Below the pieces are notes generated by a model, which was given only the letters and a program-made list of their open reading frames with translations, had not been told where the DNA came from and did not search any database. The translations under genes were made by a program, and so were the position numbers. A DNA stretch of 64,000 nt from Icerya purchasi (taxonomy: Eukaryota; Arthropoda; Insecta; Hemiptera; Monophlebidae): assembly GCA_039619475.1 (NCBI GenBank), contig CM077116.1, forward strand, positions 374,614,794 to 374,678,793, in the 5' to 3' direction. Shown piece by piece: positions 1 to 10,408 of the stretch (position 1 is its first letter; each line of letters starts with the position of its first letter).

Positions 1-1378
1 ACAAAGACCAACAAAAATGTGTTTTGTGCGGTATGATAGGGCATGCAGCTAACTATGCTGATTGCAAAGTCCACTAAAAGTTGAAAAAGGCAGTTCTAGC
101 CTATGAAAAAAATGGTAGATAGTGTTAAAGAGGAACAGATCAGGCCTGCATAAAAAGTGTAAGCGGAAATTGCTCTTGCAACCAATTTGAATCTAAAGCC
201 GCGGGTGCGATCGCAAATTCCTCCACAACAACAAGAACTAACCATTAACAACGTTATGGTGATACTTCACAGTATCCAAAATAATATTAACCAACTAAAA
301 ATATGTGTTTTTCAGTTAGAAACTAAAAACCTCTGAGCCAACACATAAGAAGCTAAGGAAAAAAAGTGAAATGGCTGACTCCTCGTTTTGAATACTAACC
401 TGATATGTCAATGGCCTGAGAAGAGCTCAAAAACTCGAGGCTTTTCTTAACACAAATCTTGTTGACGTCGCATTAATCTCGGGAACAGATTTTACAACAA
501 AAAGTTTTATCATAATTCATAGCTACACTACATATTGGACTAACCGCCGAAGTGGCAGAGGACGAGGAGAAAAACAGCAGTGATAATTAAACAGAATATG
601 AAACACTATTTACAGGAATAAATACAACTGAATTTTCTATAAGCCACAGATATAAACTACAATGGTGCATACCTTAATCTAGCTGCAGCATACCGTTCGC
701 CCACTAGCAAATTCGAAAAAAGACAATTTATTAATCTCTTCAACCAAATCAGTCCCTGTTTTATAATTGCAGGTGATTTTAATGTAAAACACGCTATATG
801 TGAATTACGTTTGACTACATCAAATAAAAGGGTGCTGAACTTCTCAATACTTTCAAAATATGCTCGAACAAGTTCTTTTTATCACGGAAACCTACTTACT
901 GGTCAACAGATAGTGTGAAGAACCACAATTTTGACTTTTTCATTACTAAAGGAATCGCTACCAATTATGTGCAAGCAGAAGGAATTACGGACCAAACGCT
1001 GGTACTTATGACACTAAGTTTTGTAGTAATTTAAAAAAAACTAAATCTCACCAATATAAATATACTAATTGGAATCAATTTAGAAAAAGCTTTGGTTTCA
1101 CAATTGAACTTAAAATCAGGCATAAAACTACTAGTGAATTGGTACAGTAAGCCCAGCACTTTATCAACTTGGTGCGAATAGTTGCTAACCAGGTCGCTCC
1201 AGCTCTTAAAGAAAACGTCCCAAATGAAACACTGTATCTCATGAAAGCCAGGAAATTAATAAAATAGAGATGTGTATAGAAAATCTGGCAATGCTTCCGT
1301 CATCCATCGGACAAACCAAAATTTAGTTGTATTAGCAACAAAGTTAATAGGCTAATCAAGGATTTCGAACGGGTAAAT
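1..1378 (+). mobile_element. Jockey-type non-LTR retrotransposon fragment (gag end + endonuclease)
   Basis: Decayed relic read in several plus frames. At 18-66 there is a CCHC knuckle (CVLCG...GH...C) typical of the end of a Jockey-type gag. From about 410 an APE-type endonuclease can be followed: a 'RRAQKLEAFLNTNLVDVALIS'-like block, then 'YWTNRRSGRGRGE', and the catalytic-type GDFN motif at 772-783 followed by a block resembling the usual target-binding part. Many stops and frameshifts interrupt both ORFs. Similarity fades at about 1380, before any reverse transcriptase. The left end runs off the window, so the upstream gag is not visible. Clade call is by motif resemblance only. Confidence 0.75.
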
Positions 1379-1875
1379 AATTATTTTTAAACAGCCCTGC
1401 GGTAGCTCGTTTCCAATGAAATAATCTGGTCAAGCGTTTGATCGATAGGTAATAAGCCAAATATTTATCTTTCCGATCGATGGCTGCGCCTGGCTGTCTG
1501 TACTGAACTCAGTTTCACTTTTTTTGCGACAGACTATGTATATATTAATTACAACGTAATTCTTAGGCTGGCCCCCATTAGAAAAAATGTCCCAATTTTA
1601 TGTAATGTTTGTTATATTTTAATTTTTATTAACTTCGAAAAAGAAGGTTATATGTTCGTCACGTTTTTTTTTTTTCGCGCATAAATCATTTATGTAGACC
1701 GGTTTTACTGATTCTTTGCCGATTGGAAATAGTACCATTCAACTTAGATACCATGTGAGTAATAAAGAAAATCGGTGAACATAAAGTATTCATCAAAAAA
1801 CGTAAAAAAGAGTGGACGCTTTGGATAATTTTTTTTTTTTTTATTTTTTTTTATTAGTATAACAGGCGGTTAACT
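1379..1875. other. Intergenic, no gene recognised
   Basis: AT-rich DNA without a convincing coding frame. It includes T-rich runs at about 1827-1856, which on the minus strand read as an A-rich tract with AATAAA just downstream of the exon-like segment at 1876-2054. Confidence 0.5.
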
Positions 1876-2054
1876 TTAAATGCTGTCAAACGCTTCAAAC
1901 TTTTCTACATCTGTCGTTTTCGAACCAAAAGGCGTATCATCACGTATAACTGTGGCAAATTCATCACTATTGCACAGTTCGTCGTCCCGTTTTCGTTTCT
2001 GTAATTCACGTTTGCGTTCGGTTTTTCGTTTTTGGAAACATAATGAATACACTT
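1876..2054 (-). CDS. Putative terminal exon or retrocopy 3' end, unknown protein
   Basis: On the minus strand an open frame runs from an AG at 2056-2055 to a TAA at 1878-1876 and encodes 58 residues. It is very basic at first (KRKTERKRELQKRKR) and then acidic/polar to the end. A stop lies in frame just upstream of the AG, so the segment behaves like a last exon. Just downstream, an AATAAA and a long A-rich tract (1828-1857) follow, which fits either a normal polyadenylation region or the tail of a retrocopy; a 7-bp match (TTATCCA) flanks the unit. I do not recognise the family. The composition looks coding, but the polypyrimidine tract is weak. Confidence 0.35.
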
Positions 2055-2760
2055 CTTAGTATTGTGCAGGTTGATGGATAAGGAATCCTACCATAGGGAG
2101 AAGTATGAAAAGATTATATTGCTAACTTAATAATACCATATAAATGCAAAAAAAGTATTTATATGTGTTGTAATATGTTAAGTTGTTTCGGTAGTTTAAT
2201 AAAATTTATGGTATAAATTATTGGTTGTATTTTTTTTTTATCATATAAAATTGGAACATTTTTTCATTATAAAATCTAATGGGGACCGGCCTAAAAATTA
2301 TGTCAGTTTTGATCATTTTATACAAAGTATAGAAGAGAAAGAGACAGAAATGTAAGCAAGAGGGGTCAAGGGGCACCGTCAAAATGGTTGAGTATATATA
2401 TGTATAAAATGTAACTTGCAAGTATGTGCATGCACTTGGTGTGCGTTTGCATTATTTATATGCGCATATGATTATTTATATAAATACTTATACATTAGGA
2501 GTTATGTAATTGGTTTCTACTCTGTTCATGTTACTAATTAGTTGTTAAGTTGTAACACAATTTTAAAAGTTTTATTGTAATAGGATTGTACTGAAATATA
2601 TGTATAAAAAAAAAAAAAAAATTAAATAGAACATTGCAGGAATCAATCATCTTCGGGAATGGCATTTACAGGTTTAAGCAGTACTATATTCCAGATGGTT
2701 CCCAGTAACGGAAATCATTTTAGAATTTTTGACAATGATATAGTAAACGATGGAAAAAAG
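2055..2760. other. Intergenic, no gene recognised
   Basis: AT-rich, with TA-rich stretches around 2390-2490 and an A15-17 run near 2607-2623. No coding frame that I can support. Confidence 0.4.
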
Positions 2761-3147
2761 TTAGATATTAGCTTGTTCGTGGTGTCGAGAATAAGAAAAG
2801 CTTCTAAATGTTTTGATATTCATTGCCTCGTGGCTTTGAAATACCGGAAGAATATTATAGACACAATTTCTGAAAATACACTCGACATCACAATCATCAT
2901 ATGCGAAACCACTGGTCAGCGCACGAACGATGAATTTGTCAGTGGCTGAAAATTCTTCCGAAGAACGGTGTTCACATTCGTCATGCTGTGTATTTTAGCA
3001 AAAACCAGAACCCGTTCTTTTCGGGCCACAAGTATTTGCGGCTAGCTCAGAGATCTGTGCTTCCATTTTTCTCTCAAGTAATAGTTTACACCAGTCTTGC
3101 ACTGTCACTATTCGTCGTAAAAGTTCTGCTAAGGGAATTCTTAAATC
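2761..3147 (-). pseudogene. Open frame with one internal stop, unknown protein
   Basis: One minus-strand frame stays open for 50 codons (3147-2998), meets a single TAA at 2997-2995, and continues in the same frame for 78 codons to a stop at 2763-2761. The composition (Cys, Trp, Phe, charged residues well mixed) looks coding, unlike the local AT-rich background. It begins soon after the end of the hAT relic at 3182 but in a separate frame. I do not recognise the product. It could be a decayed host exon or transposon-encoded protein; splicing around the stop is also possible. Confidence 0.35.
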
Positions 3148-3181
3148 TCACTTTCTAATACATTAGATTATAAATTTAAAT

Positions 3182-3645
3182 TTAAAAATGAACGCTTTTA
3201 ACATTAAGGGCATTTTCCATACTTTCAACTCGAAAATTACGTTTCGTGTTTATTATGGTGGCTTTTAGTTTGCAAAACGATCTCTCTACATTCCGATACA
3301 AAACTGGTAAATATTTAAATGCGACCACTTTAGATAGAGCAGGGGTGGCCAACCCAAACGATCTTGCGGGCTACTTTGGAAATGCATCATAACTCCGCGG
3401 GCCGCATATAAAATCATATATTCCTATATTAGATTTAGGCCCACTATAGACACACTTAAGGGTGAAACATAAAACTTGTTACATTAAATGTTCTGACATG
3501 CGTGCGCATTATGAGTTCGCAGAACATAATTTTTTACTACTTTGGCCATCAAAAATGTTCAATGCGGGCCGCGGGTTGGCCATCCCTGAGATAGAGTATA
3601 AGGGATTTTACTTTCATCGAATAGTTCATCTAAAATTTTCGCTCT
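3182..3645 (-). pseudogene. hAT transposase dimerisation-domain relic, split by a MITE
   Basis: Minus strand. The part at 3184-3331 reads KYLPVLYRNVERSF...KLKATIIN, matching the C-terminal dimerisation block of hAT-superfamily transposases (K-Y-x-P...VERSFS...), and ends in TAA at 3184-3182. Upstream, the frame is interrupted by the MITE at 3340-3588; if the MITE and one copy of its duplication are ignored, the same frame continues into 3597-3645 (...LDELFDESKIPYTLS). Beyond 3645 two stops occur. The domain was therefore open at this point when the MITE inserted, or not yet interrupted here. Confidence 0.6.
3340..3588. mobile_element. hAT-type MITE, 249 bp, with 8-bp target duplication
   Basis: Ends are CAGGGGTGGCCAACC and its near-perfect inverse (one mismatch, CAGGGATGGCCAACC on the other strand). 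It is flanked by the perfect 8-bp direct repeat AGATAGAG at 3332-3339 and 3589-3596, the hallmark of hAT insertion. The subterminal parts carry GCGGGCCGC-like sequence at both ends. It is non-coding and sits inside a hAT transposase relic on the opposite strand. Confidence 0.9.
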
Positions 3646-4286
3646 CTACTATTTTGTAAAATGATGAAATACAAACTTAATTTTTGAAGCGGCATCGATT
3701 TAACGAGGCTACGTGAAGAATCGCAAATAATGTTAGGTATTTAAGATATTACGTGCGGCTCAGAAGGCCTAACCAGATAAGATAGTGAAAAGTGTCCTTA
3801 AGTCAAATCTAAAAATGTGTCCTTGTTATGATGCAAGAAGCTTTTCTGAGATTTTTGGACCCCTAATTTTACAGGGGGCAGTTGTAGGTCCACTCGTGCG
3901 ATTATTACAAGTATTTTAGCCTATTTTTAGAAGAAAACTCGCGAAGAACGGACAATGCTGAATTATTTCCTCTGTTTATTATTGAAGAAATTGTGTTTAG
4001 AATTGTTATACAAATGAAGAATCGTAGAATATAATTCTTACGGTCGTTTATATCATTAACTGGTGCGCTAGAAATAAAGGCTTTGATGCGACTGCTATAT
4101 GTGAGCGACATTTTGAAAAATTCGGGCTTAAGTTGCGTAGGTATGTTTCCTGTTGTATACGGGATGCCGTGCCTAGAAAGGAATTTGATTTTTTTATCTT
4201 TTGAATTGAAATTTGACGCAAAAGTACGAGGGAAGGTAGAACATTGTTATGGAAAAGTACATTCAGGGAAAATAGGAAGGAATCAA
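3646..4286. other. Intergenic, no gene recognised
   Basis: No supported coding region. The right edge may hold the 3' untranslated part of the I-like fragment that begins at 4287. Confidence 0.4.
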
Positions 4287-5430
4287 TTATATCTTGATAC
4301 GGTCAGATATTGTTAGGAGAAAGGAACAAATAATAGGAACAATCTGTGGAGAGGGAAGAGATAGAACATAAGAGGCGCAATATGGAATAGGAAAACTAAG
4401 TCTCAGCAAACTGAAGTAGAAAGCCGAGCACTCAGCAGAAAGAGATGAACACTCAAAGAACACATGGCCTGCATCGCAAACATGCTCTTCGTTTAACTGG
4501 AGAGGCAACTAACGAAAAACGAAAACGGGAGGAAGGCAACAGAGAATGGTTAAAGCGCAAAAGGAATAACGGAGACAGCAATAGAACGACGAAGTGAAGG
4601 AAACAAAGAGAACCACGAATTAGCAGGAAGACTAGGTTGGACAGACAGATAATAAGAACAATTATTAGAGAATGAGGAAACGTACATATCCGACCAAAAC
4701 CTAAGATGAACACCTTTGCACAGCGGAAGGAGATTGGACGATTGGACTTTTTTTTAAAGAAGTGAGAAGAGGCAGCAACCCCAGCCAAGGAGTCCGCCAC
4801 TTCATTACCGCAGATGCCCGAATGGCTAGGAACCCACAGCAAATCAATTTGAATGGAATGAAGGGAATAAAGAACGTGGATAAGTGAGCGTATGCGGAGT
4901 ATGATAAAATCACAGGAATAATCAGGAAGGGGAGAACAAATGGCCTGTAGGGCGGTCATTGAGTCCGATATAATCAAGAATTTAGAGACAATGAAAATAA
5001 TGGAACGTAGGATAGCCATCAATTCGGCTGTGAATATGGAACAGAAATGGGACAAGCGAAAAGATTCTGAAAACCCAAAATCTGGGAGGATAAAAAAGGC
5101 ACCGACACCATCCGGCTTCTTTGAACCATCTGTAAACACGGTTGCATGTGAAGGAAATTGAGAATTGATAAAACTGTAGAATTCCTGTCTGATTAGGGCC
5201 TGCAGAAGAAACTTAGAGAGCGTAGGAACAGTAAACATATTTGGAGGATGGCAGAGATCGGCGAAATTATAAGTGAAATAAAGGAGATTGACAAAAGACA
5301 TTATGTAGGGACAAAACGAATTGAGTCGAAGAGAAATGAGAGATAGAGTAGGAGTTTTCCTAGGTACGAAACGCTAGTTTCTAGAAATGGAAAGATAGGA
5401 ATGGATAAGAGAAGTACAATTATACAACTT
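4287..5430 (-). mobile_element. I-like non-LTR retrotransposon, 3' fragment with RNase H
   Basis: Minus strand. A 282-codon open frame (5301-4453) contains an RNase H domain: VFTDGSKKPDGVGAFF, then AELMAIL, ISDSMTALQAI and LLWVPSHSGICGNEVADSLA, in the usual order. A second frame (4508-4287) carries the C-terminal CDAGHVFFECSSLSAE block of the same element class and ends in TISDRIKI-stop. The upstream part to about 5430 resembles the linker before RNase H. No reverse transcriptase precedes it, so the copy is 5'-truncated. RNase H points to the I superfamily (I, R1, Nimb and relatives). Related fragments lie at 25816, 26171, 26297 and 61846. Confidence 0.85.
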
Positions 5431-6066
5431 GATATTAACTGCCGATGTCGGTATTGCAACAATCTGAGATATTAATACAGATGCCACTCGATTCGACACA
5501 TGCGCATATTAAATCTTTTTATCCCTTATTATGGCTATAGTTAAACATAATGGTTCAATGATGTTTCTTCTATACGACAATCTTCACCTATCGGATTATT
5601 ATCCAGCTTTTAGATAAAATTACATTAAGTTCTACAAACATTCTTCTTATCTAGCATTTAACGTTGCCTTTTAGATCAATTCTTGGTTTACTTAATTGTA
5701 ATAGAGAGCCATCGGATTGGTCATTATGGGAATTTTTCTTTTCTGTATAATTTTTAATAAATTAAAGCTTAATATGGTATGCAATTTTTAATTGGCACCA
5801 AGAATCTGTAGTATGAAATACGGCATGTCGTAGAGATTTTTTTATTAACGTAATATAAGACTAATTCATATTTCTCATCCCGCATTTTTGTAGATTGGGC
5901 TTGGTCAGCCCAAATGATTTTGCAAGCCACTTCGTATATGTATTACTTTTCTGTAGTCGGTATGTACACAAATGTATTTTTTTAGAGTAGTGAAAAAGGA
6001 GGAATTATACAAATATGTATTTCTTTATTATCATTATTATACATAAATTAACAAAATAATAATTAC
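5431..6066. other. Intergenic, no gene recognised
   Basis: AT-rich. A short stretch near 5896-5940 (GGGCTTGGTCAGCCCAAATG) loosely resembles the ends of the hAT MITE at 3340, but no pair of ends could be matched. Confidence 0.4.
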
Positions 6067-6441
6067 TCAAAATTTATAATAATCAAAAATACGCTCATCA
6101 TTCATCATTATAGTGCCATAATCAGCTTCTGAGCGTTCGCGACTACCTATTTGTAAATTTCTGCTGTACAGACATAGGTAGTATACTAGGCAATTGTTAT
6201 ATGCAAGACTGCATACGGAACTGATTGTAAATGTTTGATTATCGATATACAAGTGTAGTTCCGTGTCTGTCTGCTGTGTACTGACCTAGCGCGCATATGA
6301 TGTTGTACGTGGTGGTTTGCCATTGCCTTTCACGTGACTACGAGCAGTATTTAATCATTTCTATTGTCACCTGGGATCAAACCTGAAACTTTCGAACGGA
6401 AGCCAAGCGCTCTAGCAACTAGGCTATCGCAACGACAACGT
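6067..6441 (-). mobile_element. tRNA-derived SINE with RTE-type TGATGA tail (family B)
   Basis: Read on the minus strand, a tRNA-like head (about 6441-6370) contains an A-box-like TAGCCTAGTTGCTAGAG and a B-box-like GGTTTGATCCC. It is followed by CACGTGAAAGGCAATGGCAAACC-type sequence, a body of about 200 bp, and a 3' end of TAATGATGAATGATGA type. A second copy with the same body and head is at 61630-63730, split by an insertion. The simple-repeat tail suggests mobilisation by an RTE-like element. It is not a functional tRNA gene: the cloverleaf is degenerate. Confidence 0.75.
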
Positions 6442-6479
6442 CCCTACTAGCCGAACAGAATATTTTTTATACTCGGCCG

Positions 6480-6600
6480 CTAAGGCTTGGACTTCCTATT
6501 GCTATAATGTTTTTTATATTTTAGCCTTTTCTTCTGCACTAGTTATCCCAATCCTTCCTTCTTTTCTTATGTACCCAATCGAATAAAAATTTAAAATTTA
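6480..6600 (+). mobile_element. Short 3' remnant of an I-like element
   Basis: Plus-strand text TCTGCACTAGTTATCCCAAT..., ending in an AATAAAAATTTAAAATTT tail, resembles the very C-terminus and 3' end seen in the I-like copy near 62700-62790. Short and weak. Confidence 0.3.
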
Positions 6601-8974
6601 CAACTATAGCTCTGAGTTTGGATAACCGCTCTGGGGTGTGCATCTAATAAAATGAATGTGTTTGTTGCAGTAGCTATTTTAAAAGAACAAACAATTTATT
6701 TCCATGACTGTTGGTTGTGAGCATAGTTTTAAATGTTTCACAAAAAAGCAAAAAGATAACAACATTTGTTGTTTGTGATTGTCGTGGGAGGAAGGGAAGC
6801 AAACGCTATGTTGCTTGCGTTGAAAAATTTTCGTAAATCGACCTCGGTGGAATACAAATCTTACGAACAGCAAGGTTCGAAATTTTCATCCATTTTATAC
6901 TAACTCTCATCCCGAGAAAAAAAAAACAAAAAAGAAAAATAATATAAAAACATATATATAAAAATAACCCTTTGTGTGTGGATATGTTTGTGCGTGAAAT
7001 TTGTGAATATTTTTGGTGTGTGGAAGATGGTTCTGTTGACCGTCATGTCGAATTCTCTGCTTGGAGGCTGCTTTGTTGTGGTGTTAGTAACTTACTTTCT
7101 GTTCGCGTGGAATTGATTCAGTGCTTTGTTTATGTGCTATAATCGTGCCGGAAATTATGTTTACATTTCGTACTTATTTGAGTTAATTACGTAATTCTTC
7201 GGTTATCAACAACACTTTAGGGCAGTGTGTGCTTGCTACTTAAGTTTAGATATGGCCATGCTGTTTGGGGTGAGGTTCTGTGTAACTTCATATAATGAAT
7301 CTGTGAATGTACGTTTTTACAGATTGTTCTGGAGACAATGCTCGCTCGGAAAGACGTTGCACGTTATTAATGAGCTTGTTAGGTCTGGGGAATAGGGAAC
7401 ACTGGTCGAGATGATGTTGGTGGTAAATGAAGTATTGTGTTCGTTTCACGGGAGCGGAGTGTGGGTTTTCAGCTCACGGCTTCGTTGGCCAGGAGTGAGG
7501 AGTTCGAATTGATAGTGGGAACATGAAAAATTTGCGGTGATTAAGTAATTTTGCTTCGTTATTTTATTTTTGTTCTTAGTTATAGTCACGTACATACTCG
7601 TCGGGTGGCCAATAAATTTCATTTTGCAAGCCAGGTTACGGAAAATTCATGACGGTTGAGATTTGTATATTTAAAAATAAATAAATAAATAAGTAAAAGT
7701 GAGAAAAGATTATAGATAAAAGAAGGAAAAAAAGAATTTTAAGGAAATACTGTTGATATTCGTAAAATATAAATAAAGGTATTTAGACAAAATAATAATA
7801 GATGCTTCTCTTGTCGTTGTACATTTGATAAATAGATAAGAGATAATACCGGTCGGCCGTATCAGTGATAACGTACACAGGGAAGCTCGTAGCGCATTTA
7901 TTTAGAGCGTTATCAGCGGTTGAATCACCATTTAAGATGTCCGTTTGTTTATGTTTATCTTTGCGTGCGAAGATTCCTTTTTGTGTTTTTATTGTTGAGT
8001 CATTTTACCTGTCTTGTGTGTGTGTTTCAGCGTGATTATTAGTTTTAATATTCTTTCTTTCAGTTTTGTATCAAACTCAACTAGGTGTCCGGGTGGATTT
8101 GATTGTGTATATGCTATGAAATTACTATAAATACATGCTGTATTGTTAGATTCGACGTTAGGAGAAATCATCTTTCGATTACCGCTAAAAGATAGATTTA
8201 TCGGGGGAGGGGGCAGCTATGGTGAACTATTGTACCGAAATTCTTCACATAGAAGTTAAAATTATTTAAAATCAGATGTGAAAGTATAATCGATGCGGGA
8301 TCTCAGAATACAGTTACTAGTGGAGAAGTATGGGAACAAATCAAAAGCAAACACGAAAAAGAAATTTCCTGGGGCTACTCGTAGGAAACATAAGAATGTT
8401 AGGAACGTATGGAAAGGGGAAAAAGAAAATTTAGTCTCAAATATTGCTACTTATCGGTATAAATGAAATGGAGTATATTTTTCGTACAATTGTGGTATAT
8501 GGATTAAATGTGCAAATTATTTTAGGCAGTGACTTACATATGAGAGAACTAAGTCTACGTTTGAGAAAAAACGAGCAAATGCAAGAAGTAAATTTCACAA
8601 ACGTTAGACGTGATTGGGCAAATATGGTGAGGTGTGCGAAGGTAGAGCAAATAAAGGGAAGTGTGTATGATTAATTGCAGATTCAGATCTTACAGAGGAT
8701 TAAAAGGAAGTTATGAAAGAGAAAGAATGTTGAAGAACTTTTTCGTGAAACGCCCAGAAAATGTAATAAATTTACTTATAAGATAGAAGTTAATGCTTGA
8801 ACTGTAAAGATGTTAACAAGATAATTTCTCCCGAAAATGACATGCTAATGCCCACTGATGAAATTCTTCAACGATACAGAGATTTTTAAGTTGTAACGAG
8901 TATACCTGGTAGCGAGTTTTTTGCAGATACCCCTACATCCTGAATCTCGAAAGTATACTGCTTTGGTTTTTGAA
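6601..8974. other. Long non-coding stretch, no gene recognised
   Basis: Mixed AT-rich sequence. The part at 7000-7600 is somewhat less AT-rich but has no supported coding frame. The part at 8270-8930 is A/G-rich on the plus strand and may be very old non-LTR debris; I could not identify a domain in it. Confidence 0.4.
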
Positions 8975-9215
8975 AGAAGAAGTTACGCGAAGAAGGCAGT
9001 CAGTTTAAAATGGAATTGGGCTGGTCATATGATTCGTCCGAATGGTTTGGCGGCGGATGTAACCAAGTGAATCCCAGTTAATAGCAGGAGTGTAGGCAGA
9101 CGACTTAGGTAGTGGATGGGTTCTACTTGGCTGCGGTTAAGTTCGGATAGAATGGTTTTGCATGGGTGGGAGGCCACCGGCCGATAGTCGGCGAAATAAA
9201 AGCTTATTTATTTGT
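8975..9215 (+). mobile_element. RTE-like retrotransposon 3' remnant
   Basis: Plus strand. The frame reads ...YAKKAVSLKWNWAGHMIRP, then VTK-stop-IPVNSRSVGRRLR, the pattern (LKWxWAGHxxR ... WxPxxxxRxxGRRxxRW) found just downstream of reverse transcriptase in RTE-like elements. It carries internal stops. Ends near an AATAAAAGC stretch. Confidence 0.6.
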
Positions 9216-10235
9216 ATATAATTTTTATATATTTATCGAAAAAAACAAAACAATACAAATGACCGCTGTACCGGTAAAAAGAAAGAGCAACAAAGAATAA
9301 ATAACTGAGAACAACGAAATATTATAATGATCAACAAGAAAAAAAGAGAAAAAAATATATAAAGAATAATAGCTAAGGCTTTGGTAGGTAGATCTATGAG
9401 CAGCCTTAAAAACCCGTGAACATGTTCTATCCTTGAACATGCGACTGGAAAAAGCTTGCACGATGCATTAAAATGGTGCGTTTTGCCTACGAAAGTAGCA
9501 ACGCTCGGTTCGTAGGACTACCTTAAAGCGCAGAACACACATCAAAAGTGTTCAGCAGCTAAGACCGTTTGAAAGAGGCGTCTTTGGCGTTAGAGGGAGA
9601 CAACAAATTTACCCGCTATGCATTCGATACTGTGTCGCAAAGGTCTAAAATCGTATTTTGGTCAAAAAACCACCTAACGAAATAAACATATGGATAAGTA
9701 ATAATGCCTAGTCAAGGAAAATAAAGAAAAACAAGAAAATAAATTATAATATGAAAGCAACAACTTAGATAATTGCTCTGCTATGCAAATTATTATGTAT
9801 AAATATATGCGTTTTGTGAAGACGAGAACTTTTTTGTTTTCCTCGTCGCCCAATCAATGTCGTGGTCGATTGGCTATCGCTGGTCGCTTTCTCGTTCGCA
9901 ACTTGTACGCTAGAAAAATTTCAGTTTTAATTGTAGTTTTGTATACAGAATATTGTCGTGAATACTATAGTTATATCTGTACAACTGGGATGTGCGAATT
10001 GGTAGTTATGACGCTCGAAATCAAGCAGTCCGATTAAGAATAATAATACGTTTATCCGAATGGAATATATGAAAATTTAATTTATTGGAAATATCTTAAA
10101 AATACCCAGATAGAGGAGAGTTAAAATTTTAATTACTTTTTAAAGGTAAATTATAATGAGATCAGTATTAAACTTAAACATACTTAACGATTGGAATAGG
10201 TAAATAAGAAAATTTTTGAAAAGGAAATAACAATA
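9216..10235. other. Pngl 3' flank, no gene recognised
   Basis: Holds a somewhat CpG-richer patch at 9790-9960 without a recognisable product. The 3' untranslated region of Pngl should lie just left of 10236. Confidence 0.4.
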
Positions 10236-10408
10236 CTACTTTAATGAAACCTGAACTGTAATAATTAATGGATAATCCTTTGCGTTTAACTGTTGGCGTA
10301 AAATTTGTGCATGTTGCCACGCATCCTTGCCAGTACCTTGCGACATCTTCGCAGTCAATATAAACCATGACTGGTTGTTTAATTCACTTGTTTCGAAGTA
10401 ATCTTTAC
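10236..10408 (-). CDS. Pngl: Pngl last exon: PAW C-terminus and stop
   Basis: 173 nt starting after GTTTCAG. Contains [20 protein letters not shown] and AQILRQQL, then ends QVSLK and TAG at 10238-10236. Confidence 0.93.

Noticed and set aside
6370..6441. Possible tRNA gene (also 48553-48617, 16140-16212, 14640-14700, 63650-63720)
   Set aside because: A- and B-box-like sequences are present, but no full cloverleaf can be drawn and each is followed by a shared body, as expected for SINE heads.
9783..10037. 84-codon plus-strand frame downstream of Pngl as a gene
   Set aside because: No recognisable motif, no splice context; the locally higher CpG content alone is not enough.
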